A stretch of 38,264 nt of DNA from Xanthomonas euvesicatoria pv. euvesicatoria (GCF_020880415.1 NZ_JAJIUJ010000067.1:1-38264), one strand, 5' to 3'; positions 1 through 9,046 are shown, numbered from the stretch's first letter. Notes: generated by a model from the sequence alone, not told the origin. Program-made: numbers and translations.

Positions 1-190
1 GCAGTTCATAGGCCTTGACCGGCTTGCCGGCGTCGGCGATCAGCCGCAGCACGTTCGCGCGGATCGGCGTCAGCCGCAGGCCGCGTTCGCTGCAGGCACG
101 CTCCACCGCGCGCACGAAACCGTTGGCATCGTCGACGTGGTGATGCGGTGCAGTGCAGGCGAGATCTGGTGCGTGGGTGTGCTTGGTCAT
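1..190 (-). CDS. zur: Zinc uptake regulator Zur, Fur family (partial, N-terminal part)
   Basis: Only the first 63 residues are in the window; the rest lies beyond base 1. The N-terminus is His-rich (HTHAPD, then HHHVDD) and is followed by the winged-helix start of a Fur-family regulator (ERGLRLTPIRANVLRLI, then KPVKAYEL). Fur-family proteins bind DNA as metal-loaded dimers. The sequence RLTPIRANVLRLI followed by KPVKAYEL is closer to Zur than to Fur, which would make this a zinc-sensing repressor of zinc uptake. The ATG is 13 bp after the gltX stop codon, with GGAG about 7 bases before it, so the gene is probably the last of the gltX transcript. The metal-binding residues of the C-terminal domain cannot be seen, so the choice of Zur over another Fur paralogue rests on N-terminal similarity. 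Confidence 0.75.
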   Translation of the reverse strand, partial: MTKHTHAPDLACTAPHHHVDDANGFVRAVERACSERGLRLTPIRANVLRLIADAGKPVKAYEL

Positions 191-203
191 ACAGGCTCCG
201 GCG

Positions 204-1607
204 TCAGGCCGCTCCAATCTTGATGAGTGCCGCATCGATGCGTTTCAAGGCACCCTCGCGTCCGGCCAGGTACACCGTTTGCGAAATATCCGGGCTGACC
301 TGGGTGCCGGTGATGGCCACGCGCAGCGGCTGGGCGATCTTGCCCATGCCCAGTTCCAGCGCGGCAGCAGCGTCGTGCAGCGCAGCCGAGACGTTTTCGA
401 CGCTCCACGCATCCACGGCAGCCAGCAGCTCGCGCGCCTTGCCCAGCGGCACCTCGGCGCCAAGCTTGAGGTGTTTCATCACCGCCGCTTCGTCATAGGT
501 TTCCAGCGGCTGGTACCAGACCACGGCTTTTTCGGCCATTTCCTTCAAGGTCTGCACGCGCTCGCGCAAGGCCACCACCACATCGGCGGCGGCCGGGCCG
601 GCGGCGATGTCCACACCGAGCTTGGCAAGCTGGTATTCCAACTGCGGGGCGATGCTGGCCGGGTCGTCGGTCTTCAGGTAGTGCTGATTGACCCAGCCGA
701 GCTTGGCCATGTCCAGGCGCGCGGCCTTGGAATTGACGTCCTTGACGTCGAACAGGTCCAGCAATTCCTGCCGGGTGAACAGCTCTTGGTCGCCGTGCGA
801 CCAGCCCAGGCGCGCCAGGTAATTTATCAGCGCATGCGGCAGATAGCCGGCGTCCTTGTACTGCATGACGTCGGCCGCGCCGGTGCGCTTGGACAGCTTG
901 GCGCCCTGCTCGTCCAGGATCATCGGCATGTGCGCGAACCTGGGCACCGGTGCGCCCAGTGCTTCGTAGATATTGATCTGGCGCGGAGTGTTGTTGATGT
1001 GGTCGTCGCCGCGGATCACCTCGGTGATGCCCATGTCCCAGTCGTCCACCACCACTGCGAAGTTGTAGGTGGGGAAGCCGTCCGGGCGGAAGATCACCAT
1101 GTCGTCGAGCTCGCTGTTGGCGATCTCGATGCACCCCTTGATCAGGTCCTCGAACACTACCGTGCCGCCGATGGGATTCTTGAAGCGGATGACCCGGTTG
1201 GGGTCGTCGCGATACGGCAGGTTCTGCTCGCGGGCAGCGCCGTTGTAACGCGGCTTTTCCTGCTTGGCCATGGCGGCCTCGCGCATGGCGTCGAGCTCTT
1301 CGCGGGTTTCGTAGGCGTAATACGCCTTGCCCTGCGCGAGCAACTGCTCGGCAACCTCCTGGTAGCGCGCGATGCGCTGGGTCTGGTAGATCGGGCCTTC
1401 GTCGTAGCCCAGGCCCAGCCAGTCCATCGCTTCCAGGATGGCGTCGATGGCCGCCTGGGTGCTGCGCTCGCGGTCGGTGTCTTCGATGCGCAGCACGAAC
1501 TGCCCGCCGCGGTGGCGCGCCTCCAGCCAGCAATACAGGGCGGTGCGGGCGCCGCCGATGTGCAGGTAACCGGTGGGGCTGGGGGCGAAACGGGTGCGGC
1601 AGGTCAT
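204..1607 (-). CDS. gltX: Glutamyl-tRNA synthetase
   Basis: Class I aminoacyl-tRNA synthetase that charges tRNA-Glu with glutamate in the cytoplasm. The 467-residue product has the usual length. The start is fixed by [19 protein letters not shown], in which HIGG (16-19) is the HIGH-type ATP motif. KLSKRTG begins at residue 237 and is the KMSKS-type loop. The conserved [11 protein letters not shown] and [15 protein letters not shown] regions are present. The region that carries a Cys-rich zinc site in the E. coli enzyme reads [10 protein letters not shown]...KPRYNGAA here and has no cysteines, so this is a zinc-free type. zur follows after 13 bp and the DUF3616 gene lies 67 bp upstream. An open frame continues upstream of the chosen ATG, but it lies on the antisense of the neighbouring gene and has no synthetase similarity. 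Confidence 0.97.
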   Translation of the reverse strand: MTCRTRFAPSPTGYLHIGGARTALYCWLEARHRGGQFVLRIEDTDRERSTQAAIDAILEAMDWLGLGYDEGPIYQTQRIARYQEVAEQLLAQGKAYYAYETREELDAMREAAMAKQEKPRYNGAAREQNLPYRDDPNRVIRFKNPIGGTVVFEDLIKGCIEIANSELDDMVIFRPDGFPTYNFAVVVDDWDMGITEVIRGDDHINNTPRQINIYEALGAPVPRFAHMPMILDEQGAKLSKRTGAADVMQYKDAGYLPHALINYLARLGWSHGDQELFTRQELLDLFDVKDVNSKAARLDMAKLGWVNQHYLKTDDPASIAPQLEYQLAKLGVDIAAGPAAADVVVALRERVQTLKEMAEKAVVWYQPLETYDEAAVMKHLKLGAEVPLGKARELLAAVDAWSVENVSAALHDAAAALELGMGKIAQPLRVAITGTQVSPDISQTVYLAGREGALKRIDAALIKIGAA

Positions 1608-1674
1608 GGAGCGCTCGGCGGACGGGAGTCGGCCGATTTTACCTTGCGCAGCGTGGCCCTGCCCGGCCCGTGGC

Positions 1675-2766
1675 TCAGCGGTTGTGCAGCAGGTCGCCGT
1701 ACACCACGCAATCGCCGCCGCTGCGTGCCTTACCCGGGGCGTCGTACAGCACCAGCCAGGTGGGAATCTTGCCGGCCAGGTGCCTGGGCAGGTTGCAGAT
1801 GGCCTCGGCGCGGTCGCAGTCCTTGCCATGCGGCAGCACTGCCGATTCCAGCAGGTCGTGCTGGAAGCGCACCGGTGCGCGGTTGGCGGCCAGCACGGTG
1901 CGCGCATCCGGCCATTTGAACAGGCGAATCTCGCCATTCAGCACCATTGTCGGCCCGGCGAGCAGGTACAGATCGTCGCCGGAATAATGCAGGTCGCGAA
2001 TGCCCAGCCCGCCCAATTGCAGGAAGTGCTTGCGCAGCAGGGTGCCGTCTTCGTCCAGCGGTGCCAGGCGCAGATGGTCGCCATGCGCTTCCACCTGGAT
2101 CTCCAGCATTGCCGACCAGCCACGCAGCACCGGCCCACGCAGGCCCAGCAGCAAGCGCTGGCCATCGACCACGATGCCTTCGATATCGAAGCCGTTGTCC
2201 TTGCCGGGAATCTTCAGGAACGGGCCGAAATGCGGGTCGTCGGCCAGCAGGTCGGTGAGTTGGTTGTGCTTGGCATCGCCCTTGAGGCGAAGTGCGCGGC
2301 GGCCGTCGGCGGCTTCGCGTACCAGCTGCGGGCTGCCGTCTTGCGCCTGCTCGATCGGCAGGCAGGCAAGCAAGCGGCGGTTGCCATCGAGCTTCAACTT
2401 GGTCAGGCGTTTGGCGTTTTCAGCGTCGTCGCGGCCGCGCTTGGCGTTCTTGCGCTTGCTGCCGTGCGAACCGACGACCCACAAGAATCCGTCCGACAGG
2501 CCCATGCCTTCCAGGTCGGCTTCCTCGCCGTCTTCGCCCGGCAGATCCAGCAGGTCCGCCAACGGAAAGCTCTGCCCTTCGCCGAAGCGCAGCGTCTCGC
2601 GCTGTACCGGATCGAGCTTGCGCAGCCGATCCACCGCGCAGGCTTCGTCGCCGGCCACCCACAGCCAGTCGTCGGTGAAGGCGGCGCCGGACAGATTGCT
2701 GTGCACCAGCGCACCGGGCGCGAATTCGAGCCGGACGCTATGCGGAATCAGGGTTTTCTTGGCCAT
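1675..2766 (-). CDS. DUF3616 family protein
   Basis: A 363-residue soluble protein without signal peptide. It has repeated blade-like hydrophobic stretches ([57 protein letters not shown]), which match my memory of DUF3616 proteins and suggest a beta-propeller-like fold. A basic patch ([13 protein letters not shown]) lies near residue 100. Its function is unknown. The start codon is 21 bp after the stop of the carbon-nitrogen hydrolase gene, so the two are probably co-transcribed. GTTCCCA precedes the ATG on the coding strand's complement and no strong ribosome site is visible. I assign the family from recall of conserved phrases, not from a search. Confidence 0.8.
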   Translation of the reverse strand: MAKKTLIPHSVRLEFAPGALVHSNLSGAAFTDDWLWVAGDEACAVDRLRKLDPVQRETLRFGEGQSFPLADLLDLPGEDGEEADLEGMGLSDGFLWVVGSHGSKRKNAKRGRDDAENAKRLTKLKLDGNRRLLACLPIEQAQDGSPQLVREAADGRRALRLKGDAKHNQLTDLLADDPHFGPFLKIPGKDNGFDIEGIVVDGQRLLLGLRGPVLRGWSAMLEIQVEAHGDHLRLAPLDEDGTLLRKHFLQLGGLGIRDLHYSGDDLYLLAGPTMVLNGEIRLFKWPDARTVLAANRAPVRFQHDLLESAVLPHGKDCDRAEAICNLPRHLAGKIPTWLVLYDAPGKARSGGDCVVYGDLLHNR

Positions 2767-2787
2767 TGGGAACCTGTGGGTGATGAA

Positions 2788-3672
2788 TCAACCGAACGCG
2801 GCCAGCTTGGCACGCACCACATCGGCCGCCAACTGCCCCGGCCAATCGCGGTCGTTGGCCACCTGCGCCTGCGCGCGGCTGGCCTCGAACGCCGCAAAGT
2901 CCAACTCGGCCAGTGCCCACACCGTCTCGCCCTGGGTCTGCGCCAGCACGCCGTCGGCGGGGAAGCCGACATCCATTGGCGCAAACACCGCCGCGTCGCC
3001 GGTATTGATGTCCAACGCCGGGCTCCACGGCGCTTGGCCTGCAGTCACCGATTGCGCGACGAACACGCGGTTTTCCAGCGCGCGCGCCAGGCAGCCGATG
3101 CGCACGCGCATGGCGCCGGCGGCGGTGTCGGTGCAGCTGGGCACGATCAACAACCGTGCGCCGGCCTCGTATTGCGCACGCACCGGCAGCGGGAACTCGC
3201 TGTCGTAGCAGATCGCGATCGCGGCGCGAATGCCGTCCAGTTCGAACACCTTCAGTTCCTCGCCCGGCTCGATCAGCCCGGTGGCCTTTTCGAAGCCGGT
3301 GAGCTGCAACTTGTCCTGCCAGCCGTGCAGGCCCTCCGGGGTGAACCAGTCGCTGCGATTGCGGTAGCGCCCCTGCCCCAGATCCAGCAGAAAACTGCCG
3401 GCAATCAGGTGCAGCCGATGTTCCCGCGCCAGGCCGGCAAACAGTTCCAGCCACGGCGCGCGCAGCGCCTGGATGGCCGCCAGCGATTCGGGCAGGCCGG
3501 CAGAAATCTGCGTGTCGAACGTTGCGCCCAGTTCCAGCGACAGATATTCGGGCAGCACCACCACCCGCGCACCGGCAGCGGCGGCTTCGGCGATCAGGGC
3601 CGACTGGCGCGCCGCAAACGCGGCGAAGTCGACTGGCTTGCCGATGGGGTATTTGGCAACGGCAATTTTCAT
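2788..3672 (-). CDS. Carbon-nitrogen hydrolase (nitrilase superfamily)
   Basis: Cytoplasmic amidase-type enzyme of 294 residues that would cleave a C-N bond in an amide or nitrile through a cysteine thioester. The catalytic triad of the superfamily is visible: Glu42 in VVVLPEY, Lys121 in WQDKLQLTGFE and Cys155 in AIAICYDSEFP. The N-terminus MKIAVAKYPIG is the first beta strand, which supports this start. The substrate cannot be told; the closest general resemblance is to the omega-amidase/aliphatic amidase-like branches. It lies 21 bp upstream of the DUF3616 gene and 124 bp downstream of a GNAT gene on the same strand. In many bacteria such hydrolases pair with an adjacent GNAT acetyltransferase, sometimes fused to it, which fits this order. 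Confidence 0.9.
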   Translation of the reverse strand: MKIAVAKYPIGKPVDFAAFAARQSALIAEAAAAGARVVVLPEYLSLELGATFDTQISAGLPESLAAIQALRAPWLELFAGLAREHRLHLIAGSFLLDLGQGRYRNRSDWFTPEGLHGWQDKLQLTGFEKATGLIEPGEELKVFELDGIRAAIAICYDSEFPLPVRAQYEAGARLLIVPSCTDTAAGAMRVRIGCLARALENRVFVAQSVTAGQAPWSPALDINTGDAAVFAPMDVGFPADGVLAQTQGETVWALAELDFAAFEASRAQAQVANDRDWPGQLAADVVRAKLAAFG

Positions 3673-3796
3673 CTGGTGGCCTTTGGGGTGTTGGATCGAA
3701 GCGGCGAAGCAATCAGACCAGCTCGCCAACGCATTGTGCAGCGATTTTGCAGACCGTTCGTGATGCTTGTCGGTGGCTGTAGGGCGCTGGCCGCAC

Positions 3797-4399
3797 TCAC
3801 TGCGACAACGCACGTGTCCACACAACCAAGCTGTGGTCGATCTCGCCATGTTGCAACTCCGCCCACTGCAGGTGCACGCGCATGCCCGGCTGCGGGGCGT
3901 AGCCACGTTTGCGCCAGAACGCATCGTTGGGACGGTAATCGGCTGGTTGGCGCGGGTCGTCGGGCGCGCGTTCCACCGAACAGAACGCGGTCGATGCAAA
4001 GCGGCCCAACGCGCGTGCATGCGCTTCGCGCCGGTCGAAAAATGCATGACCGATACCCTGCCCGCGATACGCCGGCAGCAGCACCGATTCGCCGAAATAG
4101 AACACGCCGGCCGGATCGATGCCTGCCGCACGGAACGGTGCGTGGAACGCGTCGCTGTCATCGAGCAGCGGCAAACCGGTCGATGCACCGATCACCGCAT
4201 CGCCATCGCGCGCCAGCACGAAGACGCTGTCCGGCGATGCCGCATAGGCCGCCAGATAGTCGCGCTCGTACGCGGCATCGCCTTGGTACAGATACGGCCA
4301 TGCGCCGAACACGCTGATGCGCAGCTGCGCCACCGCATCCAGATGCGGCAGCACCTGCGTGCCGCGCACCGTTTGCACCATTAACGAGGAGCCAGCCAT
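3797..4399 (-). CDS. GNAT family N-acetyltransferase
   Basis: A 200-residue acetyltransferase of the GNAT fold. The acetyl-CoA binding motif A is seen as SVLLPAYRGQGIGHAFFDRR (Q/RxxGxG/A signature RGQGIG) around residues 110-130. An N-terminal strand-helix region (LPHLDAVAQLRISVFGAWPYLYQG) and a late aromatic FWRKRGYAPQPG typical of the C-terminal strands complete the fold. Phrases such as LRISVFGAWPYLYQGD are common in GNAT proteins that neighbour nitrilase-type hydrolases, as here, where the hydrolase follows 124 bp downstream. The start MAGSSLMVQTV was chosen because the fold begins just after it; a second Met (residue 7) is possible. The substrate is unknown. Confidence 0.88.
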   Translation of the reverse strand: MAGSSLMVQTVRGTQVLPHLDAVAQLRISVFGAWPYLYQGDAAYERDYLAAYAASPDSVFVLARDGDAVIGASTGLPLLDDSDAFHAPFRAAGIDPAGVFYFGESVLLPAYRGQGIGHAFFDRREAHARALGRFASTAFCSVERAPDDPRQPADYRPNDAFWRKRGYAPQPGMRVHLQWAELQHGEIDHSLVVWTRALSQ

Positions 4400-4442
4400 G
4401 CCGCCATGGTAAGCCAGCAAGGCGTGGCTGCAATGCGATGCT

Positions 4443-4865
4443 TCAACGCAGCCAATGACCATGGTTCCAAACGCAGGTCTGCGGTTGTTGCCACAGCAAC
4501 CACACCGCCGCTTCGTCGGTGGCCAGCAGTACCCCGAGCAGCGCATTGGTGCTGCGTGCCCAGTAGCTGCCATTGCTCAGCCGTTGCCACGGCCCATAGC
4601 TGCGTGCCCGGGCGTAGCCGGTACGGGTGTGCTGCTGCGCTGCCGCCTGCAAGAACGCATGCCCGCCGCTGCGCAGTTGCTGCGCGGTGCGTGCGTGCAG
4701 CTGCAGGCCCACCACCCCGCGGCGCCTGTCGCGGTTCAGCGGCAAGGCCGGCAGCGCCGAGCTCTCCCAAGCGTGCGGCAGCGCTGCGGGAAGCAGCGCC
4801 ACCGTGTCGATACCGGCGGGCAGCAAACGCTGCGCGCGCCGGTGCAAGTGTGCCTGCGTCAGCAT
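4443..4865 (-). CDS. Hypothetical protein downstream of creD
   Basis: A 140-residue unrecognised protein, no signal peptide, rich in Arg, Gln, Ala and Leu. It has a hydrophobic-aromatic end (NALLGVLLATDEAAVWLLWQQ). It begins 7 bp after the creD stop if the Met of MLTQAHLHRRAQ is used. A start 27 bases earlier (MAIACAEPG) would overlap the creD end by 20 bases. Position and strand suggest co-transcription with creD. I judge it real because the frame fills the space between creD and the GNAT gene and no competing frame has better features, but I do not recognise a family. Confidence 0.5.
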   Translation of the reverse strand: MLTQAHLHRRAQRLLPAGIDTVALLPAALPHAWESSALPALPLNRDRRRGVVGLQLHARTAQQLRSGGHAFLQAAAQQHTRTGYARARSYGPWQRLSNGSYWARSTNALLGVLLATDEAAVWLLWQQPQTCVWNHGHWLR

Positions 4866-4872
4866 GCCGGGC

Positions 4873-6192
4873 TCAGCGCAGGCTATTGCCAAGCTCGTAC
4901 CAATCGAGCTTGCGGGTGACCCACATGATGCTGGCCAGGATGCCGAACAGCAGCAACGATCCCATCAGCAGCGCGTTGTCCTCGGAGATCAACAGGCTGT
5001 AAAGCACCGCGTACAAGGCGGTGAGCATCACCGAGAAGCCAGCCGCACGGACCCAACTGCGCAACACGCCGGACAGATAGAAGAACTGCAGGCCGATACA
5101 CGCCGCCGCCGAGACCAGATAGGCCTGCCAGAACGCGATGTGTTCGGAAAGGCTGAGCAGCAGCAGGAAGAAGATCGCCAGCGCCAGGCCCACCAGCAGG
5201 TACTGCAACGGATGGATGGGCAGGCGCTTGATCAGCTCGAACAGCACGAAGGCCACGAAGGTCAGCACCACGAACAAGATGCCGTACTTGCTGGCGCGGT
5301 CGGCCTGGGTATACACGTCCACCGGGTCGACCAGGCGCACTTCCAGCGTATCCAGCGCCGCATGGCTGGACTGCAACTGGGTCTGCGCACCGGTGGCCAG
5401 CGACGACAGCGACCAGCTCGCATCGAAGCCCTTCGGCCCGATGCTCGGCGCATTCGGCAGGAAGCGGCCGCCGAAGGACGGGTGCTGCCAGTCCGAGCGC
5501 AGGGCGATGTCGTTGTTGTCGGCGATCGGCGCGATGGCCAGCCGGCGCGTGCCGTCCAGCACGAACTGCATGTCCACCACGTTGCCGTCCTGCAGCCGGC
5601 CGGCGAGCGGGTCGGCCAGCGGACCCAGTTGGGCATGGATGCCCGCCGAACGGTCGGCCAGTGCGCCTGCGCCGCTCTCCAGCGCCAGCGCGCGGCCATC
5701 GACCTGCAAGCGCGGCGTGCCGACCAAGCCGCGCACGTCGGAAATACCGATTGCCAGATACGGCTGGCCATACACACGGGTCGGCGCAGCCGCGTAGTCG
5801 AAGGGGTCGTACTCGGCATGCAAGGTGGCCTTCCAGGAATACACCTGCACGCGGTACAAGCCCACCTCGCGCACCGAGGGCACCATTTCGCCGCTGAGTT
5901 TCAGGCGACGCGGCGTTTGCAGCAGCGTACCTTCGCGCTTGCGCCAGACCTTGCGCTGGTTGCCCTGCTCGTCCGGCTCGGTGACCTGCACGTCTTCGGT
6001 ATACGGCAGCACCCGCACCGGCGCGATGAACTGCTGCTCGCCGGCCTTGCTCTGCGCCACCCGCTCCACCGCCTCGTCGCGGTAGCGCGCGCGGTCCTGC
6101 ACCGCGCCACGGATCAGGAGCAGCGGAATCAACAACAGCAGGATCAGCCCGCCGATGGTGGCGAACCGCAACAACAGTTTCAGGGATTTCAT
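4873..6192 (-). CDS. creD: Cell envelope integrity protein CreD
   Basis: Inner-membrane protein of 439 residues, usual for CreD. An N-terminal membrane helix (RFATIGGLILLLLIPLLLI, about 9-27) is followed by a long periplasmic domain with the family phrases RGAVQDRARYRDEAVERVAQS and FGGRFLPNAPSIG. About five or six membrane helices lie in the last third (YGILFVVLTFVAFVLFELIK through LLLFGILASIMWVTRK). In E. coli creD is the gene most strongly induced by CreBC and loss of CreD changes envelope and beta-lactam phenotypes; in Stenotrophomonas it has been linked to envelope integrity. Upstream are three CreB-tag-like half-sites 55-81 bp from the ATG, and GAGGA lies 8 bases before the start. creC and creB are on the same strand about 1.4 kb upstream, separated by a protease gene. 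Confidence 0.96.
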   Translation of the reverse strand: MKSLKLLLRFATIGGLILLLLIPLLLIRGAVQDRARYRDEAVERVAQSKAGEQQFIAPVRVLPYTEDVQVTEPDEQGNQRKVWRKREGTLLQTPRRLKLSGEMVPSVREVGLYRVQVYSWKATLHAEYDPFDYAAAPTRVYGQPYLAIGISDVRGLVGTPRLQVDGRALALESGAGALADRSAGIHAQLGPLADPLAGRLQDGNVVDMQFVLDGTRRLAIAPIADNNDIALRSDWQHPSFGGRFLPNAPSIGPKGFDASWSLSSLATGAQTQLQSSHAALDTLEVRLVDPVDVYTQADRASKYGILFVVLTFVAFVLFELIKRLPIHPLQYLLVGLALAIFFLLLLSLSEHIAFWQAYLVSAAACIGLQFFYLSGVLRSWVRAAGFSVMLTALYAVLYSLLISEDNALLMGSLLLFGILASIMWVTRKLDWYELGNSLR

Positions 6193-6612
6193 CGGCCATC
6201 CTCATCTTGGGAGGTGGCCAGGGTGCGCTGCGCCGGTGTCGGCGGTTTGAGGCGAATTTGAAGCGAATGTGAAGTGGGCAACCCGGACATCCGGCGACCG
6301 GCACTGTGACGCATTGACGAAATACGGCTTTCAACGCTCCAAAGTGCCACCCGTGCCCAAAACGGGCTTCCGTTTGATCGGCAGCACTTCGCCTGGCCGC
6401 CGCACGCAGCCACTTCACGCGTAACGATGCACGGGCAGGTGCGCAGCCCCAAATCCCTCCTTTCATCTGATCGCAGCTTCCAGTTCGCCGCGCTTCGATG
6501 AGGTCTCGAGCCGCAGCCATTGCATCAGCGCTGCCGTGGCCGCACGCCCACTCGGCAGTGATTTGGCAACTGCGCACGACTGCATTCCTCTCTTAACCTG
6601 GAGCTGCCTTCC
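6193..6612. other. Intergenic region between divergent creD and protease gene
   Basis: This 420-bp stretch carries the CreB-tag-like array near creD and no believable gene. Short frames in it lack a ribosome site and family features. The promoter of the protease gene must lie here, but I could not pick a convincing -35/-10 pair. No TTCGC-N15-TTCGC plant-inducible promoter box was found. Confidence 0.6.
6247..6273 (-). promoter_or_regulatory. Putative CreB-binding tag (three 11-bp-spaced half-sites)
   Basis: Read on the minus strand toward creD, the half-sites TTCAC, TTCAA and CTCAA occur with exactly six bases between each (ATTCGC both times). The known cre tag is TTCAC-N6-TTCAC, so the first two half-sites match 9 of 10 fixed positions. 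The array ends 55 bp before the creD ATG, which is a normal place for an activator site. That CreB binds here is inference from the motif and from the nearby creBC genes. Confidence 0.65.
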
Positions 6613-7425
6613 ATGAACTCGCACCGTTCGCTCGCCCTTTGCCTGCTCGCCGCCCTGAGCCTGACCGCCGCCACCGCGCAGGCGGCAGTGCACGGCATGG
6701 GCCTGAAGCCTTCGTCGTTGATGCAGCCGGTCACCCCGCTGTTCGGTACCGCGAGCGTGAGCACACCGCTGCCTGCCAGAGTCGACCTGACTGCATGGGC
6801 GATCACGCCGGGCGACCAGGGCCAGGTCGATGCCTGCGTGTCATGGGCGACCGCTCACACCCTGACCGGTTGGTATGCCAACGCCAACAGACAGGCCCAG
6901 ACGCGCTTTGCCCCGATGTACCTGTACAGCCAGGTCAACGGCGGCGTGGATGAAGGCTCTACCCTGGAAGCACCGCTGCAGATCGCGCTTGCGCAGGGCA
7001 TCGACACCGAGCAGCACTATTCGTGGGGCAACTACGATTGGAAACACCAACCCACTGCCGCCGACAGGGCCAACGCTGCCAGGAACCCGACGCCGTATCG
7101 CCATTACACCGTGCTGTATTCGGGCAGGGGGAATGGGGGAAGCGCCCTGATCCAACAGATCAAGCTCGCCCTTGCCTCTTCCACGCCGGTGGCGATCGGC
7201 TTCTATGTGCGCCAGGGCTTTGAAGACCTGACAGCCCAAAATCAGGTCGATTACGACACCACGACGCCGATCCTGGGCGGGCATGCGGTCATCGCGCTGG
7301 GCTACGACAGCGAAGGACTGATCGTGGAAAACAGCTGGGGCACCGCATGGGGCAACAAAGGCTTCGGCAAACTGTCCTGGTCGGTGGTCGCCAAGGATGT
7401 GATCGGCGCCGACGTGGTGTACTAG
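6613..7425 (+). CDS. Secreted papain-family (C1) cysteine protease
   Basis: A 270-residue protein with a signal peptide (SLALCLLAALSLTAATAQA, cleavage near residue 24-25). The papain active-site pattern is complete: oxyanion Gln69 and nucleophile Cys75 in DQGQVDACVSWA with the papain six-residue spacing, His224 in GGHAVIALGYD, and Asn240 in ENSWGTAWGNKGFGKL. Only about 30 residues separate the signal peptide from the mature-like domain, so the long inhibitory prodomain of classical papains is missing. It probably acts outside the cytoplasm, in the periplasm or secreted; plant-associated xanthomonads use type II secreted proteases of this class. It is divergent from creD and convergent with creC, thus inserted within the cre locus. 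TGGAG is 10-14 bases before the ATG. Confidence 0.93.
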   Translation: MNSHRSLALCLLAALSLTAATAQAAVHGMGLKPSSLMQPVTPLFGTASVSTPLPARVDLTAWAITPGDQGQVDACVSWATAHTLTGWYANANRQAQTRFAPMYLYSQVNGGVDEGSTLEAPLQIALAQGIDTEQHYSWGNYDWKHQPTAADRANAARNPTPYRHYTVLYSGRGNGGSALIQQIKLALASSTPVAIGFYVRQGFEDLTAQNQVDYDTTTPILGGHAVIALGYDSEGLIVENSWGTAWGNKGFGKLSWSVVAKDVIGADVVY

Positions 7426-7464
7426 CACGACGCGGCCACGCGCCGTACGCTGAGTGATGCAGGC

Positions 7465-7490
7465 GCGGCATGTGCCCTGGCGCATGCCGC
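7465..7490. terminator. Hairpin between convergent protease gene and creC
   Basis: An 11-bp stem (GCGGCATGTGC with GCGCATGCCGC, one G-T pair) closes a CCTG tetraloop. It lies in the 124-bp gap between two convergent genes, where a two-way terminator is expected. There is no clear T-run, so its activity is inferred from position and stem only. Confidence 0.45.
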
Positions 7491-7549
7491 AGCCTTGAAC
7501 GCGCGGCTGCCACCGGCGCCAACCAGCCGCGACAACGGCCTGCAGCGAC

Positions 7550-8998
7550 TCAGCCGATCGGCAGGCGCAACACCGCACGCGCACCGCCACCATCGCGGTT
7601 GCCCAGCATCACGTCCCCGCCATGCAGGCGCGCAACCTCGCGCACGAACGGCAAGCCGAGACCGGAGCTGCGCTGGCCGGTCTGCGGGCGTGCCAGCGAA
7701 TAGAACCGCTCGAAGACGCGCTCGAGCGCGTAATCCGGCACGCCACTGCCGCGGTCTTCAACCAGCAACTCCCAGTGTCCGTCGCGCAGCCGCGCCTGCA
7801 GGCGCACATGGCTGTCTTGCGTCGAAAACGCGATGGCGTTTTCGAGCAGATTGATCAGTGCCTGCCTGAGCAGAAACCCATCGCCCAGTACGTGGTGATC
7901 GCCTGGCGCGCCAGCCCCTGCGTCCACCTCCACGGTGATGCCCGCCGCCGCTGCACGCAGCGCCACCGCGTCCGCCGCAGCCTGCAGCAGCCCATCAATA
8001 CCGATGGGCTCGCGCTTCTGCAGCCAGCCGTGCTGCTCCACCTCGGCCAGTGCCAGCAGCTTGTCGATGGTTTCGGTGAGCCGGTGTTCCTGCGCGCGGA
8101 TGGTGGCAACGAAGTGCTGGCGGTCGGCCTCCGGCAGTGGCTCGGTCAACAACTCCGAGGCACCGCGAATGGCCGCCAGCGGGCTTTTCATCTCGTGCGT
8201 CAGCGACTGCACGTACTGCTCCACGTAGGCCTTGCCTTCCAGCTTGCGACGCATGCTTTCCAGCGCCTGGCCCAGATCGCCGATTTCATCGCCACGCGGT
8301 TTGGGCGGCGGTACCGGGATGCCGGCGCTCACCGCCTGCGCATAGCGATTGAGCCGGCCGATGCCACGCATCAACCACCAGGTCATCAAGATGCCGATCA
8401 ACACGGAAATGCCGATCAACCAGGCGCCGCGCTGCAGGATGTTGCGCTGGCTGGCTTCGATAAACGGGTCGATGCTGCGATTGGGCTGCGCCAGGGTCAG
8501 CACGCCGATCAGTTTGCCGGGGTCGTCCGGTGCGTAGATCGGCGCGGCCACATGCATCACCGTGGCGGCAGGGTCGCCATCGATGTCCGGGCTGGAACGC
8601 GCGCCATATTCGCCGCGCAGCGTGCGATAGACATCGTTCCAGCGCGAGTTGTCGCGGCCCACGTCGCGGCCCAGCGAATCGAACACCACCACGCCGCGCG
8701 CATCGGTGACGGTCACGCGGTAATCCACCGTGTTCTTGCGAAAGCGCCATACCCACGCCTTGGGGTCGCGCTGCTGGGCCCTGGCCACGTTGCGCGCGAA
8801 GCGGCCATCGGCAAGCGTGCCGGCAGCCAACTCGCCACTGGCCATTTCCGCCAGCACATTGGCCGCATCCACCAGCGTGGATTCCATCGCCTGGCGCACC
8901 CCTGGCTTGACCTCGTTGACGAACACGCGCATCACGAAGAACGCGGCCAGGCCCACGATCAGGAAGAAGCCCAGGAACAGCTTGAGACCAAGCCGCAT
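7550..8998 (-). CDS. creC: Sensor histidine kinase CreC
   Basis: Membrane-bound histidine kinase of 482 residues. Two membrane helices (LFLGFFLIVGLAAFFVM near 6-23 and LIGISVLIGILMTWWLM near 195-211) flank a periplasmic domain of about 170 residues. A HAMP-like linker (RGIGRLNRYAQAV) is followed by the HisKA box SLTHEMKSPLAAIRGASELL with phospho-acceptor His268. ATP-binding boxes follow: LLENAIAFS (N box), EDRGSGVP (G1) and SSGLGLPFVREVARLHGG (G2). The RGASELL and AIAFS phrases and the creB neighbour 48 bp upstream identify it as CreC, the partner of CreB. In E. coli CreBC responds to growth in minimal media and controls creD and metabolic genes. The signal here is unknown. Confidence 0.93.
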   Translation of the reverse strand: MRLGLKLFLGFFLIVGLAAFFVMRVFVNEVKPGVRQAMESTLVDAANVLAEMASGELAAGTLADGRFARNVARAQQRDPKAWVWRFRKNTVDYRVTVTDARGVVVFDSLGRDVGRDNSRWNDVYRTLRGEYGARSSPDIDGDPAATVMHVAAPIYAPDDPGKLIGVLTLAQPNRSIDPFIEASQRNILQRGAWLIGISVLIGILMTWWLMRGIGRLNRYAQAVSAGIPVPPPKPRGDEIGDLGQALESMRRKLEGKAYVEQYVQSLTHEMKSPLAAIRGASELLTEPLPEADRQHFVATIRAQEHRLTETIDKLLALAEVEQHGWLQKREPIGIDGLLQAAADAVALRAAAAGITVEVDAGAGAPGDHHVLGDGFLLRQALINLLENAIAFSTQDSHVRLQARLRDGHWELLVEDRGSGVPDYALERVFERFYSLARPQTGQRSSGLGLPFVREVARLHGGDVMLGNRDGGGARAVLRLPIG

Positions 8999-9046
8999 GT
9001 CAGCCCGCGGCCTCGCTCAGTTCACCAAATGCGTGCCGGCGCATGC

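Noticed and set aside
153..4317. Long + strand frames over gltX, DUF3616 and the hydrolase genes
   Set aside because: Same shadow effect; composition is rich in Gln, His, Arg and Ala without family motifs, and the minus strand holds recognisable enzymes.
6251..6270. TTCGC direct repeats as a plant-inducible promoter (PIP) box
   Set aside because: The spacing is 6 bases, not 15, and the repeats are explained by the phased CreB-tag-like array.
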